In this document: positions 61,803-64,000 of the stretch, piece after piece
Layout: each line of letters opens with the position of its first letter
Numbering within the stretch: the first letter of the stretch is position 1
NCBI GenBank assembly: GCA_003635315.1
Contig: PYJD01000010.1
Coordinates: 62,001 to 126,000 of the forward strand
Origin: Candidatus Poribacteria bacterium
Lineage (GTDB): Bacteria > Poribacteria > WGA-4E > WGA-3G
Direction of reading: 5' to 3'
DNA: 64,000 bases
The notes under the pieces: generated by a model
Seen by the model: the letters and a program-made list of their open reading frames with translations, nothing else
The model's database searches: none
What the model was told of the DNA's origin: nothing
Made by a program: the position numbers and the translations under genes

Positions 61803-62651
61803 GTGGGAAAGAATACATCCAGTGAAGATAGAAAATATAGAATAACTCCAGAGGAGAAGATCTCTTGGCAAGATAACGGTTATTTCATCCGTTACGATGT
61901 CTTTTCCTCCCAAGAAAACAGGGCATTAGGACAAATCGCAGATGATATAGTTGAAGGCAAGAGACCATTTCCCTCTAATGGTATACATAAAAATGCCTTA
62001 GTGACGGATGGTAAAGCTGAAGCATCAGGTGTCAACGCTATGCACTGTATCCATCATATCAATAAACATTCACCTGAATTTCTTTCTCGTACTCGTGACT
62101 CGCGGCTTACGGATCCTATTGTTGACCTAATTGGACCAGATATCCTTGGACTAAATAACCTATATATCTGGAAACCTCCAAGAATCGGTTTAGGTTTTCC
62201 TTGGCATCAAGATAAATGGTATTTCAATAATCAGTATATCACTACAAAGACTGTGGGAACATGGACAGCTATTGACAATTCCGATGTTGAAAATGGATGT
62301 CTATATGTTATCCCAGGAAGTCATAAGAGTGGTGTTCATGAGCATGTTAATCTTGAAGGATCACAACAGAATGAGTTTAAATTTGCCGTGGGTGCGATAG
62401 ATGAAGATGGTATCCCAGTAGAAGTCCCTGCAGGTAGTGTCATATTTTTCAACAATCAGATTCTGCATAAGAGCACCGACAATCATAGTGATCGCTTTCG
62501 TAGGTGTAATGTCGCACATTATATATGCGCCCATTCCGATCGAGTGGAAAATGTAAAAAACAAACGCGCGGTTATGTGGGTCAGGGGTGATACATACTCT
62601 AAAAAGATGGAACCTGTCTATTATGATGTTCTCCCTTTGACAGAAGAATAG
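61803..62651 (+). CDS. Phytanoyl-CoA dioxygenase (PhyH) family protein 2
   Basis: 282 residues from GTG 61803; AGGGT lies about 8 bases upstream. Same layout as its neighbour: SWQDNGYFIRYDVFSSQEN, the metal motif in FPWHQDKWYFNNQYI, GTWTAIDNSDVENGCLYVIPGSH, and ILHKSTDNHSDRFRRCNVAHYI. It differs mainly in the loop after the first His/Asp pair and at the C-terminus (KRAVMWVRGDTYS). Tandem duplication with the flanking genes. Confidence 0.9.
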   Translation: MGKNTSSEDRKYRITPEEKISWQDNGYFIRYDVFSSQENRALGQIADDIVEGKRPFPSNGIHKNALVTDGKAEASGVNAMHCIHHINKHSPEFLSRTRDSRLTDPIVDLIGPDILGLNNLYIWKPPRIGLGFPWHQDKWYFNNQYITTKTVGTWTAIDNSDVENGCLYVIPGSHKSGVHEHVNLEGSQQNEFKFAVGAIDEDGIPVEVPAGSVIFFNNQILHKSTDNHSDRFRRCNVAHYICAHSDRVENVKNKRAVMWVRGDTYSKKMEPVYYDVLPLTEE

Positions 62652-62665
62652 AAGATAGGATGTAT

Positions 62666-63511
62666 ATGTCTATTGTAGAAAAAGAATTTGCATTATCAGC
62701 TGAAGAACAATCCTCTTGGGAGGAAAATGGTTTTATCATTCGGTATGATGTATTCACAGAGGAAGAGAACGATGTCTTACGACGAATCGCAGATGAAATT
62801 GCCCAAGGAAAACGACTGTTTCCATCAGCCAACATAAATCAGAATGCATTGGTGAGAGATGGAAAGGTTGAAGAAACCGGCATAAACGCAATGCATAAAA
62901 TACATCATGTCAGTTGTTATATTCCAGAATTCCTTGAACGTGTTAGAGATCCTCGTCTCACAGATCCTATTGTTGATCTCCTTGGTCCAGATCTTCTCGG
63001 TCTCAACAATCTATATATTTGGAAAGCCCCAAAGATTGGATTAGGATTCCCATGGCATCAGGATAAATGGTATTTTAACCATCAATATAAGACAGAAATG
63101 ACAGTAGGAACATGGACTGCTATTGATGGTGCAGATAAAGATAACGGTTGTCTTTATGTTATCCCAGGTAGTCACAAACATGGCATTTATGACCATGCAG
63201 ATCTGGAAGGTTCACAACAGAGTGAGTTTAAACTGGCACAAGGTGTAAAGGATGAAGACGGGGTTGCTGTTGAAGTTCCACCTGGTGGTGTTGTTTGGTT
63301 TAATAACCAAATCCTGCACAAAAGCACTGATAATCATAGCCTTCGTTTCAGACGTGCCAATGTTGCCCATTATATAAGTGCAAAAGCTGAACGGATACCA
63401 AAAAAGAATCCCAAGTTTATTCGACCTGCTATGTGGATTCGAGGGAAAATATATCCAAATAGGATGGATCCTGTATATCGTGATGTATTGCCTATACCTG
63501 AATCCAGCTAA
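62666..63511 (+). CDS. Phytanoyl-CoA dioxygenase (PhyH) family protein 3
   Basis: 281 residues from ATG 62666, chosen because ATAGGA is then 6-7 bases away; the ATG at 62660 sits directly on it. Motifs: SWEENGFIIRYDVFTEEEND, FPWHQDKWYFNHQYKTEMTV, AIDGADKDNGCLYVIPGSHKHG, ILHKSTDNHSLRFRRANVAHYI. The gap after gene 2 is only 14 bp, so genes 2 and 3 are cotranscribed. Confidence 0.9.
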   Translation: MSIVEKEFALSAEEQSSWEENGFIIRYDVFTEEENDVLRRIADEIAQGKRLFPSANINQNALVRDGKVEETGINAMHKIHHVSCYIPEFLERVRDPRLTDPIVDLLGPDLLGLNNLYIWKAPKIGLGFPWHQDKWYFNHQYKTEMTVGTWTAIDGADKDNGCLYVIPGSHKHGIYDHADLEGSQQSEFKLAQGVKDEDGVAVEVPPGGVVWFNNQILHKSTDNHSLRFRRANVAHYISAKAERIPKKNPKFIRPAMWIRGKIYPNRMDPVYRDVLPIPESS

Positions 63512-63548
63512 ATCCAATATATGGAGACCATGAAAATCAGGAATTGTT

Positions 63549-64000
63549 ATGAATACGAATACTTCTCAAGAACGTAAATATGGAATGACTCCAGAGGAAA
63601 TATCCTTTTGGCATGAGAATGGTTATCTTGTCCGATACGATGTTTTCAAGAAAGACGAAAACGACTTACTACGACAAGTAGCTGAAGATGTTGTTGATGG
63701 TAAACGTCCCTTCCCCTCTGCCCATATCGACCAAAATGCATTGGTTAGGGATGGTAAGATAGAAGAACAAGGGATCTATGCCATGCACAAGATACATCAT
63801 CCAAGTTGTTTCGTTTCCGAATTCCTCAATCGTGTAAGAGATAGTCGTTTAACAGATCCAATAGTCGATATTTTTGGTCCAGATATTCTTGGTATCAACA
63901 ATCTATTTATTTGGAAAGCCCCAAAAATCGGATTAGGATTTCCATGGCATCAGGATATGTTCTATTTTAGAAATAGGTTTGATACGGAGACAACTGTTGG
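63549..64000 (+). CDS. Phytanoyl-CoA dioxygenase (PhyH) family protein 4 (partial)
   Basis: ATG 63549 opens a frame that runs off the right edge after about 150 residues. FWHENGYLVRYDVFKKDEND, ALVRDGKIEEQGIYAMHKIHH and the metal motif FPWHQDMFYFRNRF are visible. The residues after HQD differ from the KWYFN of the other three, so its substrate pocket may have diverged. The distal His lies outside the window. Confidence 0.88.
   Translation, partial: MNTNTSQERKYGMTPEEISFWHENGYLVRYDVFKKDENDLLRQVAEDVVDGKRPFPSAHIDQNALVRDGKIEEQGIYAMHKIHHPSCFVSEFLNRVRDSRLTDPIVDIFGPDILGINNLFIWKAPKIGLGFPWHQDMFYFRNRFDTETTV

Overview
The window is about 38-40% GC bacterial DNA with single-copy housekeeping genes set among many secreted or repeat-rich accessory genes. 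The mixture of tandem phytanoyl-CoA dioxygenases, LamG proteins, a sulfatase-maturase-like radical SAM protein, an FGE-fold lipoprotein, a DUF6785 membrane protein, TlpA proteins and WD40 secreted proteins, together with a very dense load of small palindromic repeats, most resembles Candidatus Poribacteria or a related uncultured marine lineage. That assignment is inference from gene content; no rRNA or tRNA gene was seen.

Layout. 0-5.9 kb: truncated radical SAM protein, LamG protein, solitary adenine DNA methyltransferase, histone-deacetylase-like hydrolase, FGE-like lipoprotein. 5.9-11.7 kb (minus strand): ubiE, pheT, pheS, rplT, rpmI, infC, with a phenylalanine T-box riboswitch between rplT and pheS. 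11.9-22.3 kb: an accessory/conflict island with a DUF488-DUF488-RecQ operon (the RecQ has an N-terminal dual-OB-like domain and three HRDC domains), a Panacea-type toxin-antitoxin-like module with single-base frameshifts, a CD-NTase-like protein in which two of the three expected catalytic aspartates are asparagine, and a truncated AAA ATPase. 22.6-31.7 kb: trypsin-like protease, a 1.8-kb gene-poor stretch with a sigma-54-type promoter, small unknown genes, two TlpA-like lipoprotein/thioredoxin genes, an orphan sugar-ABC ATPase. 31.7-39.1 kb (minus): Ldh2 dehydrogenase, SDR, a 557-aa unknown, ROK kinase, a CHAD gene split by an in-frame stop, aroC. 39.3-45.3 kb: M50-like protease, DUF6785 protein, pyrD, and pyrB carrying a PyrI-like zinc tail. 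45.7-58.6 kb: two secreted C-type-lectin proteins, LamG protein, PLP decarboxylase, HypE-like protein, CaCA exchanger, 14-repeat WD40 protein. 58.9-64 kb: IS5-like element, DUF1326 protein, four tandem PhyH dioxygenases (the last cut by the window edge).

The most unusual property is non-coding. Small elements with at least three different terminal inverted repeats (ATACCATTTCT, TATAGTRAAC, GTTGCYACCT) lie in most intergenic gaps, often ending 0-60 bp from a start codon. They share a small set of hairpin cassettes across the different terminal families. One 126-bp element has inserted inside a unit of a fourth repeat family. The best candidates for undescribed biology are this cassette-sharing repeat system, the DUF488/DUF488/RecQ operon, and the CD-NTase-like protein with a substituted active site.
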